Assembly (NCBI RefSeq): GCF_030519355.1
Contig: NZ_JAUMKC010000024.1
Coordinates: 1 to 64,000, forward strand
Source of the DNA: Mucilaginibacter sp. L3T2-6
GTDB lineage: Bacteria; Bacteroidota; Bacteroidia; Sphingobacteriales; Sphingobacteriaceae
Length of the DNA stretch: 64,000 bases
Reading direction: 5' to 3'
A model generated the notes under the pieces. That model worked only from the letters and a program-made list of their open reading frames with translations. It was not told where the DNA came from and made no database searches. The position numbers were made by a program, and so were the translations under genes. Below, piece by piece: positions 43,043 through 52,323 of the stretch (positions within the stretch are counted from its first letter, which is position 1; each line of letters begins with the position of its first letter).

Positions 43043-44284
43043 ATGGCCGTAAAAACCACCTACAGAGAAAATATATCTATCGCCCTGCAGTCTATAGGCG
43101 GCAACAGGCTGCGTACATCGCTCACTGCGTTGATCATCGCTATTGGTATTATGGCCCTGGTAGGCATTTTAACTGCTATTGAAGGGGTAAAGCAATTTAC
43201 CAATGATGCTTTTTCCGGGCTTGGCGCCAACTCATTTACATTGCAAAATAGGGGTCAGGGGCTTGGCTTTGGTAATGGCGGTCACCGTAAGGTTTACCCT
43301 GCCATCAGGTATGACCAGGCCAGGGCATTTAAAGAAAAATTTGCCCTGCCAGCAGTCATCGCTATTAACCTGCAGCTTTCGGGCACTGCAGTAGCTAAGT
43401 ATGGCAATCAAAAAACCAACCCCAATATTTCGGTAAATGGTTCTAACGAGAACTACCTGGCAACCAACGGACAGAAGCTGGCTTTCGGCCGTAACTTTTC
43501 TGCCTCGGAAATGGAGCACGGCAGCAATGTGGTGATGATCGGCAACGAAATAAAAAAGAAACTGTTCAAAGACGCAGACCCCATAAATAAGATGATTTAT
43601 GTAGGCAACAACGAATATAAGGTGATAGGCGTTTTTGCGTCAAAAGGCTCCAGCGCCGGCTTTGGGGGAGATAAATTTTGTGTGATACCTGTTACCAAAG
43701 CTAACCAGCTTAAAGATTCATTGCATACCTCATTTACCATCACCGTAAAAGTAAGCAATCCGGCGGCCCTTGATGCCAGCATCGGCGAAGCCACCTCGTT
43801 ATTCAGAAATATCCGCGGCCTGCGCGTTGGTAAAGAGGATAATTTTGAAATTGAAAGGAGCGATTCTATACAACAGGAGTTGTCCGGTCAGTTAGCCTAC
43901 ATGACGATTGGCGGCGCCACCATAGGAATTATTACTCTTGTGGGAGCAGCAATCGGTTTGATGAATATTATGCTGGTGTCCGTTACTGAACGCACACGCG
44001 AGATCGGCCTGCGTAAATCACTGGGAGCGACACCGTCCATCATACGCAAACAGTTTTTAATAGAAGCTATCGTAATATGCCTTATCGGCGGTGTTGGCGG
44101 TATTATTCTTGGGATGGCAATCGGCAATCTCATTGCCGTAAATATCAGCGGGTCATTCGTAACACCCTGGAAATGGTTGTTCGGAGCTATTGCGCTTTGT
44201 ACCGGTATCGGCCTTGTTTCGGGTTTCTATCCTGCAAAAAAAGCGGCCCGGCTCGATCCGGTCGAAGCCCTGAGGTATGAGTAA
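43043..44284 (+). CDS. MacB/FtsX-type ABC transporter permease
   Basis: This is a four-helix permease of the MacB/LolE type. The N-terminal helix is SLTALIIAIGIMALVGIL, and a large periplasmic domain of about 200 residues follows. Three C-terminal helices include GGATIGIITLVGAAIGLMNI and LIGGVGGIILGMAIGNLIAV. The cytoplasmic coupling segment VTERTREIGLRKSLGATP and the end PAKKAARLDPVEALRYE are typical of the family. It would need an ATPase partner, which is not adjacent. Substrates of such systems are lipoproteins, antibiotics or signals. Confidence 0.88.
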   Translation: MAVKTTYRENISIALQSIGGNRLRTSLTALIIAIGIMALVGILTAIEGVKQFTNDAFSGLGANSFTLQNRGQGLGFGNGGHRKVYPAIRYDQARAFKEKFALPAVIAINLQLSGTAVAKYGNQKTNPNISVNGSNENYLATNGQKLAFGRNFSASEMEHGSNVVMIGNEIKKKLFKDADPINKMIYVGNNEYKVIGVFASKGSSAGFGGDKFCVIPVTKANQLKDSLHTSFTITVKVSNPAALDASIGEATSLFRNIRGLRVGKEDNFEIERSDSIQQELSGQLAYMTIGGATIGIITLVGAAIGLMNIMLVSVTERTREIGLRKSLGATPSIIRKQFLIEAIVICLIGGVGGIILGMAIGNLIAVNISGSFVTPWKWLFGAIALCTGIGLVSGFYPAKKAARLDPVEALRYE

Positions 44285-44376
44285 GATGTGCGAATAAGTC
44301 AATCAGACGTGCCGGTTTGGGTGGTTAAGAAAACCTTAAATAACAAGGTCATCAAATTTCTCATCCGCACATCTTA
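44282..44376. repeat. inverted repeat between convergent genes
   Basis: TAAGATGTGCG (44282-44292) and CGCACATCTTA (44366-44376) are perfect 11-bp inverted arms, separated by 73 bases that contain no gene. The left arm overlaps the last codon of the permease gene. It could contribute to termination for both convergent genes. Confidence 0.5.
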
Positions 44377-44387
44377 ACAACCGCGTG

Positions 44388-45128
44388 TTACTTCAGCAGC
44401 GTGTTTTTCAGCGGGTAGTCAAAAAGCAGTTTTTCAAGATAGGGCATCCTCAGCGCCTTCTTGAATGCCTCGGCATGCCTGGGATGGTGCATATCGCTGG
44501 ATATAAAATTGATCAACTGGTTATCTATTAACTGCTCGGCAATTTTCTTTGCCCCCAGGCCGTAGTAACCGGTTAACGATATAGTATTCATTTGAAAGTC
44601 TACCCCCCAGTCGTGAAGGTTCCTGAATTGCTCCAGGTCCATGTAGGGATACCGTTCAGGATGGGCCAGGATCGGTTTATAGCCTTTGTCCTTTAGTTTT
44701 TCAACTACAGGAATAGTATTAACGGGCTGATTGATGAATGAGAATTCAAAAAGCACATAATTGTCGCCCATTATCATCAATTCACCGGCATCTATCCTCT
44801 TTTCAAAAGTCTCATCGAAATAGTGTTCCGCAGCGGCCTGCACTTCTACATCAATGCTTTCCTTTTCCAGCTCGGCCTTAAGAATAGTAAGGGCGTTAGT
44901 TATAGTTTCAGCGTTGTTTCGGTAATAATCAACCATGATGTGTGGGGTGGCAATAAATTTCTTTATACCTACCTCCATCATTTGTTTGATCAGGAATATT
45001 GATTCCTGCGGATTTTGTGCACCGTCATCAATGCCCGGCAGGATATGCGAGTGCATGTCGACGCCTATCGAACTATAATCAAAAGTAATTTCCCGCTTCG
45101 CCTCTTTCTTTTTAAATAACCCAAACAT
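44388..45128 (-). CDS. CpsB/CapC-type tyrosine-protein phosphatase (PHP fold)
   Basis: This is a manganese-dependent PHP-family phosphatase that removes phosphate from the tyrosine kinase controlling capsule or exopolysaccharide assembly. The metal ligands are visible in VDMHSHILPGIDDG, FIATPHIMVDYYR, AAEHYFDETF, ILAHPERYPYM and SSDMHHPRHAEAF. A basic N-terminus FGLFKKKEAKRE precedes the domain. The frame is open back into the rfbB gene; the ATG at 45128 (247 residues) is the natural start, 1 base after the rfbB stop. It is the last gene of the nucleotide-sugar cluster, supporting a role in polysaccharide export. Confidence 0.88.
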   Translation of the reverse strand: MFGLFKKKEAKREITFDYSSIGVDMHSHILPGIDDGAQNPQESIFLIKQMMEVGIKKFIATPHIMVDYYRNNAETITNALTILKAELEKESIDVEVQAAAEHYFDETFEKRIDAGELMIMGDNYVLFEFSFINQPVNTIPVVEKLKDKGYKPILAHPERYPYMDLEQFRNLHDWGVDFQMNTISLTGYYGLGAKKIAEQLIDNQLINFISSDMHHPRHAEAFKKALRMPYLEKLLFDYPLKNTLLK

Positions 45129-45129
45129 C

Positions 45130-46182
45130 TTACCGGTTGTTGTATTGCTCGTTGTAGTATTGCTGATAGTGGCCCGAAGTAACGTCATTCAGCCAATCCT
45201 CATTTGCCAGGTACCAGTCAACGGTCTTTTCAAGGCCTTCCTCAAAAGTTATGGATGGCACCCATCCCAATTCGTTTTTTAGCTTCGACGCGTCAATCGC
45301 ATACCTTAAATCATGGCCTGCCCTGTCGGTAACAAAAGTTATCAGTTTTTCCGACTCACCGGCCTGCCTGCCTAACTTTTTATCCATTATCCGGCAAAGC
45401 AGTTTAATCAGGTCAATATTTTTCCACTCATTATGGCCGCCGATGTTATAAGTAGAACCGGCTTTGGCCTTATGGAATATTACGTCGATAGCCCGGGCAT
45501 GATCTTCAACCCATAGCCAGTCGCGCACGTTCTCGCCTTTACCATAAACAGGCACCGGCTTCATCTGTTTGATGTTATTTATAGCCAGCGGTATCAATTT
45601 TTCAGGGAAATGAAACGAACCGTAATTATTTGAGCAGTTCGAAATTACGGTACCCAGTCCATAAGTATCATAATAGGCACGCACAAAGTGATCGGAACTT
45701 GCTTTGGAGGCTGAATATGGCGAATGCGGGTCGTAGCCGGTTTCTTCGGTAAACATCCCGTCTTCGCCCAAGGTACCGTAAACCTCGTCGGTGGATACAT
45801 GATAGAACCGGGTCGCGTCATATTTTCCCTGCCATGCGTGGCGGGCAGCATTCAATAAGTTCACCGTACCTACCACATTGGTGATAACAAAATCAAGCGG
45901 GTTGGTAATAGAGCGATCTACATGCGACTCCGCCGCCAGATGTATTACTGCATCGGGTTGCTCGTCAGCGAAAAGTTTTTGGATAAAGTCTTTATCAACA
46001 ATATCGCCCTTTACAAATTTATAATTTGGCTCATGCTCAATATCGCGCAGGTTTGCCAGGTTGCCTGCATAGGTCAGCTTGTCAAGATTAATAATGGTGT
46101 AATCCGGGTAATTTTTTACAAACCGGCGCACCACGTGCGAACCTATAAAACCTGCGCCACCGGTAATGATTATTTTTTTCAT
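45130..46182 (-). CDS. rfbB: dTDP-glucose 4,6-dehydratase
   Basis: RfbB converts dTDP-glucose to dTDP-4-keto-6-deoxyglucose on the way to rhamnose and other deoxysugars. The Rossmann motif ITGGAGFIGSHVVRRF, LDKLTYAGNLANL, HLAAESHVDRSI, STDEVYGTL and the catalytic YSASKASSDHFVRAY (Tyr-x-x-x-Lys) are all clear. Length is 350 residues. The genes rfbA, rfbC and rfbD are not in the window. It lies 163 bases downstream of galE and may belong to the same transcript. Confidence 0.95.
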   Translation of the reverse strand: MKKIIITGGAGFIGSHVVRRFVKNYPDYTIINLDKLTYAGNLANLRDIEHEPNYKFVKGDIVDKDFIQKLFADEQPDAVIHLAAESHVDRSITNPLDFVITNVVGTVNLLNAARHAWQGKYDATRFYHVSTDEVYGTLGEDGMFTEETGYDPHSPYSASKASSDHFVRAYYDTYGLGTVISNCSNNYGSFHFPEKLIPLAINNIKQMKPVPVYGKGENVRDWLWVEDHARAIDVIFHKAKAGSTYNIGGHNEWKNIDLIKLLCRIMDKKLGRQAGESEKLITFVTDRAGHDLRYAIDASKLKNELGWVPSITFEEGLEKTVDWYLANEDWLNDVTSGHYQQYYNEQYNNR

Positions 46183-46345
46183 TAAAATAATGCTTTCGTT
46201 TTACGAGTAATCAATTGTATTCAGAAACCTTTTCAACCAATAGCGGTTTGATTACAATTATACCCGCTTAGTTACAATTATCAAATCGGTTTTTGTTAAA
46301 AGAGGTTAAATATTAAATAACTCAAGCCGCCGGTTTACAATCGCA

Positions 46346-47368
46346 CTATGAGGGGTTTTGCGATAAGTATTTTTCCCATTCCCAGGCCGACGCCATCATA
46401 ACATCAATGCCCAGCTTTGCTGTCCACTTTAATACGTTGGCCGATTTGGTTACATCGCCCCAAACTTTTTCAACGTCTCCTTCGCGGCGGGGCCCAATTT
46501 CATAATTTAATTTTACGCCTGTCGTGTTCTCAAACGCCGCGATTATTTCAAGCACCGTATTCCCGTTGCCCGTGCCCAGGTTAAATACGTCATAACCTTT
46601 AAAATCGTTATTTGCCATCAATTTTAAAGCAGCCACGTGCGCTTTAGCTAAATCCACCACGTGAATATAATCGCGTATGCAACTGCCGTCTTTGGTGTTG
46701 TAATCGTTTCCAAATACGGTTATTTTCTCACGTTTGCCAATAGCTGTTTGCGTAATAAAGGGTACCAGGTTTTGCGGTACGCCATTTGGCAGCTCGCCAA
46801 TCAAAGCACTTTCATGCGCCCCTACCGGGTTAAAGTAACGGAGGGCAATAACTTTCTTAACGTCGCCCGAAACTACCGCATCCTTTAGTATCTCTTCTGC
46901 AATTTGCTTGGTGTTTCCGTATGGCGATTGCGCGGGTTTTACAGGCGCATCTTCAGTTACCGGCAAGATGTCGGGCTGCCCGTATACCGTACAGCTTGAT
47001 GAAAAAACAAAATCGGCTGGTTTATCCTTATATACTTTCAGTAAGTTAACCAGGGAGGCAATGTTGGTGTGATAGTATTTTAACGGATTCTTTACGGATT
47101 CGCCTACAGCTTTAAAAGCAGCAAAATGAATTATTCCTTCAATCCCGGGTTCGGCTGCCACAAATTTTTCCAGCTTTTCCATATCACAAAGGTCAAATTG
47201 GTGAAAGGCCGGTTTAAACCCGATGATTTTACTAAGCTGGTCTAATATCTTAATATTGGAGTTAGATAAATCGTCTACGATCACAGGCTCGTATCCTGCT
47301 GCAACCAGTTCAACCACGGTATGCGAACCGATGTAGCCCAGGCCGCCTGTTACTAAAATTTTAGCCAT
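46346..47368 (-). CDS. galE: UDP-glucose 4-epimerase
   Basis: GalE interconverts UDP-glucose and UDP-galactose. Rossmann motif VTGGLGYIGSHTVVEL, IHFAAFKAVGESVKNPLKYY, FSSSCTVYGQP and the active site SPYGNTKQIAEEIL (Tyr and Lys) are present. The C-terminal RDYIHVVDLAKAHVAAL is typical of GalE rather than of other epimerases. Length is 340 residues. The start overlaps the stop of the upstream UDP-sugar gene by 1 base. Confidence 0.93.
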   Translation of the reverse strand: MAKILVTGGLGYIGSHTVVELVAAGYEPVIVDDLSNSNIKILDQLSKIIGFKPAFHQFDLCDMEKLEKFVAAEPGIEGIIHFAAFKAVGESVKNPLKYYHTNIASLVNLLKVYKDKPADFVFSSSCTVYGQPDILPVTEDAPVKPAQSPYGNTKQIAEEILKDAVVSGDVKKVIALRYFNPVGAHESALIGELPNGVPQNLVPFITQTAIGKREKITVFGNDYNTKDGSCIRDYIHVVDLAKAHVAALKLMANNDFKGYDVFNLGTGNGNTVLEIIAAFENTTGVKLNYEIGPRREGDVEKVWGDVTKSANVLKWTAKLGIDVMMASAWEWEKYLSQNPS

Positions 47369-48354
47369 TAGTTTTTGTTATAATAGGTAAAGTCTTTATG
47401 CTGTATCTCCTTTTTGGGCAGCGATTTAAAGTATTCGTAAGTGATTTTCAGGCCTTCGCTTCGGGAAACTTTCGGCTCCCAGCCCAAAATGCTTTTAGCT
47501 TTGGTAATATCAGGCCTGCGTTGCTTTGGGTCGTCCGTTGGCAAAGGAAGGCTGATCAGCTTTTGGTCAGTTCCTGTAAGTTTAATGATTTCTTCGCCAA
47601 ACTCACGTATCGTTATTTCATCCGGATTGCCTATGTTCATTGGCTGCGCATAGTCGCTGAACAACAGCCGGTAGATGCCTTCAATCAGGTCATCCACATA
47701 GCAAAAAGAGCGTGTTTGAGATCCATCCCCAAACATTGTTAATGGTTCGCCGCGCAGGGCCTGGCCAATAAATGCCGGCAATACGCGCCCGTCATTCAAA
47801 CGCATACGCGGGCCGTAGGTATTAAATATACGTACGATACGGGTTTCCAAACCGTGGAAGGTATGGTATGCCATAGTGATCGCTTCCTGGAAACGTTTGG
47901 CTTCGTCATAAACGCCGCGCGGCCCGACAGGGTTAACATTACCCCAATATTCCTCCGGCTGCGGGTTTACATTCGGGTCGCCGTAAACTTCGGATGTCGA
48001 AGCTATCAGCATGCGCGCTTTTTTTGAGCGCGCCAGTCCCAGCAGGTTATGCGTCCCCAGCGAACCAACCTTTAATGTTTGTATAGGGATCTTTAAATAA
48101 TCAATAGGGCTTGCCGGCGAGGCAAAGTGCAGGATATAATGCAGGTCGCCCGGAACATATACAAACTTGGAAACATCATGGTTATAAAACTCAAAGTTTT
48201 CCAGTTTAAATAAATGTTCAATATTACGCAGGTCGCCGGTTATCAGGTTATCCATGCCGATAACGTGGTAATCTTCAGCAATAAACCTGTCGCACAGGTG
48301 CGAGCCCAGGAAACCCGCCGCGCCGGTTATCAGTATTCTTTTACGGTCTGCCAT
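47368..48354 (-). CDS. UDP-glucuronate decarboxylase (UDP-xylose synthase)
   Basis: This NAD-dependent short-chain dehydrogenase/reductase family enzyme would decarboxylate UDP-glucuronate to UDP-xylose. ITGAAGFLGSHLCDRF, the UXS-typical LHFASPASPIDYLKIPIQTLKV, ASTSEVYGDPNVNPQPEEYWGNVNPVGPRGVYDEAKR (split here over the active-site YDEAK) and RIFNTYGPRM are landmarks. Length is 328 residues. Together with the adjacent ugd gene, which makes UDP-glucuronate, it forms a two-step route. Overlaps by 1 base with the genes on both sides show tight coupling. Confidence 0.9.
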   Translation of the reverse strand: MADRKRILITGAAGFLGSHLCDRFIAEDYHVIGMDNLITGDLRNIEHLFKLENFEFYNHDVSKFVYVPGDLHYILHFASPASPIDYLKIPIQTLKVGSLGTHNLLGLARSKKARMLIASTSEVYGDPNVNPQPEEYWGNVNPVGPRGVYDEAKRFQEAITMAYHTFHGLETRIVRIFNTYGPRMRLNDGRVLPAFIGQALRGEPLTMFGDGSQTRSFCYVDDLIEGIYRLLFSDYAQPMNIGNPDEITIREFGEEIIKLTGTDQKLISLPLPTDDPKQRRPDITKAKSILGWEPKVSRSEGLKITYEYFKSLPKKEIQHKDFTYYNKN

Positions 48355-49667
48355 TATTTAACTGTTTTACGCCCGATGCTGCTGTAGTAGAAACCGTACT
48401 CCTTCATCCTGTCCAGGTCGTAAAGGTTACGCCCGTCAAAGATAACAGGAGCTTTTAGTTTTTCCTTCATAAATTCGAAATCAGGTGTCCTGAACACGGG
48501 CCATTCGGTTACAATCAGTAAAGCATCGGCGCTTTCAAGTGCATCGTACCTGTTTGCCGCATAGTTTATTTTATCGCCCAGCAGCCTTTTTACGTTTGGC
48601 ATGCCTTCCGGGTCGTAGGCAATAATTTTAGCGCCTTCCTTTAACAGCTCGTCAATAATGTATAAGGCGGGGGCTTCGCGTATGTCGTCAGTTTCCGGCT
48701 TAAACGCCAGGCCCCAAAGCGCAAAAGTTTTACCTCTAAGGCCGTCTTTGCCATAGTACTCACGCATTTTAACAACCAGACGTTTTTTCTGCGTTTCGTT
48801 AACCTCCATTACCGAGTTCAGAATCTTAAACTCATATTTATTCTCCTCTGCCGATTTAGCCAGTGCCTGTACGTCCTTAGGGAAACAGCTGCCGCCGTAA
48901 CCAACGCCAGGGAACAGGAAGCGCTTCCCGATACGCGCATCGGCGCCTACGCCTTTGCGCACCATGTCCACATCGGCGCCCACAAGTTCACACATATTAG
49001 CTATCTCGTTCATGAAGGTAATCTTGGTTGCCAGGAACGAGTTAGCGGCATATTTGGTAAGCTCAGACGAGCGTTCATCCATGTATAATATCGGGTTGCC
49101 CTGCCGGACATACGGTGCATATAAGTCGCCCATTATCTGGCGTGCTTTTTCGTCCATGGTACCAATTACCACACGGTCGGGTTTCATAAAATCTTCAACC
49201 GCCACGCCCTCACGTAAAAACTCGGGGTTTGATACTACGGCAAATGGAGTTTCTGTGTTTTCCATCATTACCGCCTTCACCTTATCAGCCGTGCCCACCG
49301 GAACGGTTGATTTGGTAACAATCACCTTATATTCAGTAATTATTTTTGCAATGTCCTTCGCGGCGCCCAGCACATAGCTCAGGTCAGCGGCGCCATCGGC
49401 GCCCGGAGGGGTTGGCAGTGCTAAAAATATTACTTTAGCGGGCGCAATAGCTTCGGCAAGATTGGTGGTAAATGTTAATCGTTCCTGTTTGATGTTTCTG
49501 TGAAACAGTAAATCCAGACCGGGTTCATAAATCGGCATTTCGCCCGCCCGCATCTTGTTTACTTTTTCTTCAACAATGTCTACGCAAACAACCTCATTAC
49601 CGGTTTCGGCTAAACAAGTTCCGGTAACAAGGCCTACATAGCCGGTTCCGATAACAGCAATTTTCAT
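48354..49667 (-). CDS. ugd: UDP-glucose 6-dehydrogenase
   Basis: Ugd oxidises UDP-glucose to UDP-glucuronate in two NAD-dependent steps. The N-terminal Rossmann motif is IAVIGTGYVGLVTGTCLAE. The catalytic cysteine is in FPGVGYGGSCFPKDVQAL (about residue 260), and the C-terminal UDP-binding domain contains KTFALWGLAFKPETDDIREA. Length is 437 residues. It is the first gene of a minus-strand series ugd-uxs-galE-rfbB-phosphatase and is divergent from waaA, with a 63-base shared promoter region. Confidence 0.94.
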   Translation of the reverse strand: MKIAVIGTGYVGLVTGTCLAETGNEVVCVDIVEEKVNKMRAGEMPIYEPGLDLLFHRNIKQERLTFTTNLAEAIAPAKVIFLALPTPPGADGAADLSYVLGAAKDIAKIITEYKVIVTKSTVPVGTADKVKAVMMENTETPFAVVSNPEFLREGVAVEDFMKPDRVVIGTMDEKARQIMGDLYAPYVRQGNPILYMDERSSELTKYAANSFLATKITFMNEIANMCELVGADVDMVRKGVGADARIGKRFLFPGVGYGGSCFPKDVQALAKSAEENKYEFKILNSVMEVNETQKKRLVVKMREYYGKDGLRGKTFALWGLAFKPETDDIREAPALYIIDELLKEGAKIIAYDPEGMPNVKRLLGDKINYAANRYDALESADALLIVTEWPVFRTPDFEFMKEKLKAPVIFDGRNLYDLDRMKEYGFYYSSIGRKTVK

Positions 49668-49730
49668 ATAATAATATGTTTTATGTGATTACATTTATCC
49701 CCGCGAAGTTAATAATTCATAATAATTAAA

Positions 49731-50975
49731 ATGCTCTTACTATATAATTCCGGGGTTAGATTATATTTCGTCGCAGTTTATATAGCTTCATTCTTTAACA
49801 GGAAGGCCAGGCTATGGATAGCCGGGCGCAAAAATCAGGCTCTTATACGGTTAGAGCAGAGCATTTGGTTTCACTTTGCCTCACTTGGTGAGTTTGAACA
49901 GGGAAGGCCGGTGTTAGAATACTTCCGTACCACATTTCCCCGAAAGAAAATCGTGATTACTTTCTTCTCGCCCTCGGGATATGAGATACGGAAAAACACC
50001 CTTCTTGCAGACCATGTATACTACCTGCCGCTTGATACAGCAGCCAATGCACGGAAATTTATAGATGCCATTCAGCCGGAACTCGCTGTGTTTACCAAGT
50101 ACGAATATTGGTACCACTTTTTCAACGAATCTCATCAGCGCAATATCCCCCTTTATATTATTTCGGGAATATTCAGGCCGGGGCAAGTGTTTTTTAAATG
50201 GTACGGCGCGCTGCACCGCAGGATGCTGGGTTATGTATCGCATTTTTTTGTGCAGGATGAAACATCAAAGGAACTGTTGTCTGCCATTCATATTGCTAAC
50301 GTTACCATAAGCGGCGATACCCGCTTCGACCGGGTTTGGGCAAACGCGCAGCATCCGAAAATTATCCCGGTAGTGAAAGAATTTACCGCCGGGCATAAGG
50401 TATTCATTGCCGGCAGCACCTGGCCGCCCGACGAAGAACTGATTGCAACTTTGGCAACCCAATATCCTGGTTGGAAATTCGTCATCGCCCCGCACGAGAT
50501 CGGTGAGGACAAGATTCAAAAGCTGATTTCACTATTACCTCCCGGTTCTTCGGTCCGCTATTCAGAAATTGCAAATACAACGGATGTCTCACATCTCGCA
50601 TCTCGCGTCTCCCATCTTATCATAGACAATATCGGCATGCTTTCGTCACTTTATCAATACGGTGATATAGCTTATATAGGGGGCGGCTTTGGCGTCGGCA
50701 TACATAACACGCTGGAGGCCGCGGCTTTCGGTCTCCCGGTAATTTTCGGGCCAGAATATTCAAAGTTTAAAGAGGCAAAAGACTTGATAGCGCTACAGGC
50801 AGGTTTTAGCATCAGTAATGAAGCGGAATTGCAAAACGTAACAAATAACCTCATTAATAATCAAACCTTTTATAAGGATGCCGGGCGAAAAATCAGAAGG
50901 TATGTAGAGGAACATACCGGCGCAACGGCTATCATTGTCGGGCACATTAAAGATGGTATACCCCAGGAAAAATAA
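49731..50975 (+). CDS. waaA: 3-deoxy-D-manno-octulosonic acid (Kdo) transferase
   Basis: WaaA adds Kdo to lipid A at the inner membrane. The catalytic glutamate is in FASLGEFEQGRPVLEYF (about residue 50). FTKYEYWYHFFNE, SGIFRPGQVFFKWYGALHRRML, ISGDTRFDRV, AGSTWPPDEELI and GGGFGVGIHNTLEAAAFGLPVIFGP are family landmarks. Length is 414 residues. Residues about 286-296 (between IANTTD and LIIDN) are encoded by a word-like repeat (50586-50617) that lengthens a loop. The downstream acyltransferase gene starts before this one ends. Confidence 0.93.
   Translation: MLLLYNSGVRLYFVAVYIASFFNRKARLWIAGRKNQALIRLEQSIWFHFASLGEFEQGRPVLEYFRTTFPRKKIVITFFSPSGYEIRKNTLLADHVYYLPLDTAANARKFIDAIQPELAVFTKYEYWYHFFNESHQRNIPLYIISGIFRPGQVFFKWYGALHRRMLGYVSHFFVQDETSKELLSAIHIANVTISGDTRFDRVWANAQHPKIIPVVKEFTAGHKVFIAGSTWPPDEELIATLATQYPGWKFVIAPHEIGEDKIQKLISLLPPGSSVRYSEIANTTDVSHLASRVSHLIIDNIGMLSSLYQYGDIAYIGGGFGVGIHNTLEAAAFGLPVIFGPEYSKFKEAKDLIALQAGFSISNEAELQNVTNNLINNQTFYKDAGRKIRRYVEEHTGATAIIVGHIKDGIPQEK
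50586..50617 (+). repeat. word-like repeat inside waaA
   Basis: Four variants of an 8-base word (GTCTCACA, TCTCGCA, TCTCGCG, TCTCCCA) lie in tandem within the coding sequence. The frame is kept and encodes VSHLASRVSHL. The words match the style of the dispersed intergenic runs in this window, here captured in a gene. Confidence 0.6.
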
Positions 50976-51579
50976 GCTCATTTATTGGTGCATGCATCAA
51001 TACGTAAAGTTTCTTGTGCGTACTAAATTTCAGCAGCTTATTTTTAATACCATCGATATTCATGAAAATAAATCTATTCTTTTACTGGCAAATCATTTCA
51101 GCTTTTGGGATGGCCTGATATTACATTGCGTTAATGATAAGCTGTTTAAAAAGAATTTCTATTTCATGGTTAATGAAGACACCGCCTATAAGCTCCATTA
51201 CCTGCAATATGGTGGTGCATTTTCCATCAACAAAAGCTCCCGGAAAATGATTGAATCGCTCGATTATGCCGCGAAACTTCTAAATCAACCCGGTAATCTT
51301 GTGCTGTTATTCCCACAGGGTAAGCTCTTTTCGAATTTTGTGGAGGATGTACGTTTTGAAAAAGGTGTATTAAGAGTGATGAAAAAGGCGGCGGGTAAAT
51401 TTCAGTTGGTATTTGCCGCAACCTTTATCCAGTTTTACAAGCACAGGAAACAAAGCATCAACGTATATTTAAAAAGTGAATCGGCGGATTATCATGATAA
51501 AAGCATAGCAGAATTAAAAGAAGCATACCAACGGCATTACGATGCCGCTAAAAAATCACAAACGGAAGTAGAACTCTAA
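50953..51579 (+). CDS. lysophospholipid acyltransferase family protein
   Basis: This is a PlsC-fold acyltransferase of 208 residues. The catalytic motif H-x4-D appears as ANHFSFWDGLIL (about residues 46-57). A second block is FSINKSSRKMIES, and the substrate-binding block reads LVLLFPQGKLFSNF in place of the usual FPEGTRS. Membership suggests transfer of an acyl chain to a lysolipid or to a lipid A or glycolipid precursor. The ATG at 50953 overlaps the end of waaA by 23 bases; another ATG at 50935 is possible. Confidence 0.8.
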   Translation: MVYPRKNKLIYWCMHQYVKFLVRTKFQQLIFNTIDIHENKSILLLANHFSFWDGLILHCVNDKLFKKNFYFMVNEDTAYKLHYLQYGGAFSINKSSRKMIESLDYAAKLLNQPGNLVLLFPQGKLFSNFVEDVRFEKGVLRVMKKAAGKFQLVFAATFIQFYKHRKQSINVYLKSESADYHDKSIAELKEAYQRHYDAAKKSQTEVEL

Positions 51580-51591
51580 AATCACGACAAG

Positions 51592-52311
51592 ATGAGAATA
51601 TCGCTTCTATTAACACTTTCCTTTATCTGGCTAAATGCAACCGGGCAAAAGCATACATTTAAGTCCGTTAAATCAATAACAACTGATATTAACGAGGACG
51701 GTAAAATCGACACAATTATTTTAAGTTCATCTTTACAGGGATATGTAAACTACAACAGAATTTCAGTTAGTATTTCTGGTCTCCCGAAAAAGACATTTCG
51801 CGCTAAAGGCGAATGGACAGAGGTAGATGATGAGTTTCTCAAATCGAATAAGAATTCAATTGATTCTAAATGGCTGTTCTTAAAAAAAACAGATAAGCAT
51901 AGCGCTATCTTACTATTTGGCGTTCAGGACGGTGCTGGCTACAGAAGCGAATTCTCCATACTTAATATTGAGAATGGTGATGTTAAAATGGTTATTGATG
52001 ATACCGGTAAGTTAAATATTGAAAGCCCGATTGCATTAACCGACCTCAACGATGACCATCGTTTAGATTTTGTTTACAGGATAACGTTTCAGTGCGACCA
52101 GGTATTATCGAATGGAAAAGTGTGCGCATACAGTCCGTATTTTGTATATACTGTTGCCGATAACTGCAATCTTAATAAGCCGTTAATGAAAGCTTACAAC
52201 CAAAAATACTATGTTTTTGATGGATATGAATACAGTGAAGAGATTGCTATCTTTTATCCCGACGATGGCAGCAAGCCACGTATTTGGCGTAAGCCTAAAG
52301 CCAAAAGATAA
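51592..52311 (+). CDS. exported protein with Asp-rich calcium-loop-like motifs
   Basis: This is a 239-residue secreted protein with a signal peptide (MRISLLLTLSFIWLNATGQ). Two EF-hand- or FG-GAP-like loops are visible: DINEDGKIDTIIL (about residues 32-44) and DLNDDHRLDFVYRI (about 150-163), which would bind calcium. The cysteines at QCDQ, VCAY and NCNL could form disulfides. I recognise no functional family. It starts 12 bases after the acyltransferase and lies before a glycosyltransferase, so it may be in the same transcript. Its codon use is more AT-rich than that of its neighbours. Confidence 0.65.
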   Translation: MRISLLLTLSFIWLNATGQKHTFKSVKSITTDINEDGKIDTIILSSSLQGYVNYNRISVSISGLPKKTFRAKGEWTEVDDEFLKSNKNSIDSKWLFLKKTDKHSAILLFGVQDGAGYRSEFSILNIENGDVKMVIDDTGKLNIESPIALTDLNDDHRLDFVYRITFQCDQVLSNGKVCAYSPYFVYTVADNCNLNKPLMKAYNQKYYVFDGYEYSEEIAIFYPDDGSKPRIWRKPKAKR

Positions 52312-52323
52312 TAGCTTTAAAAC

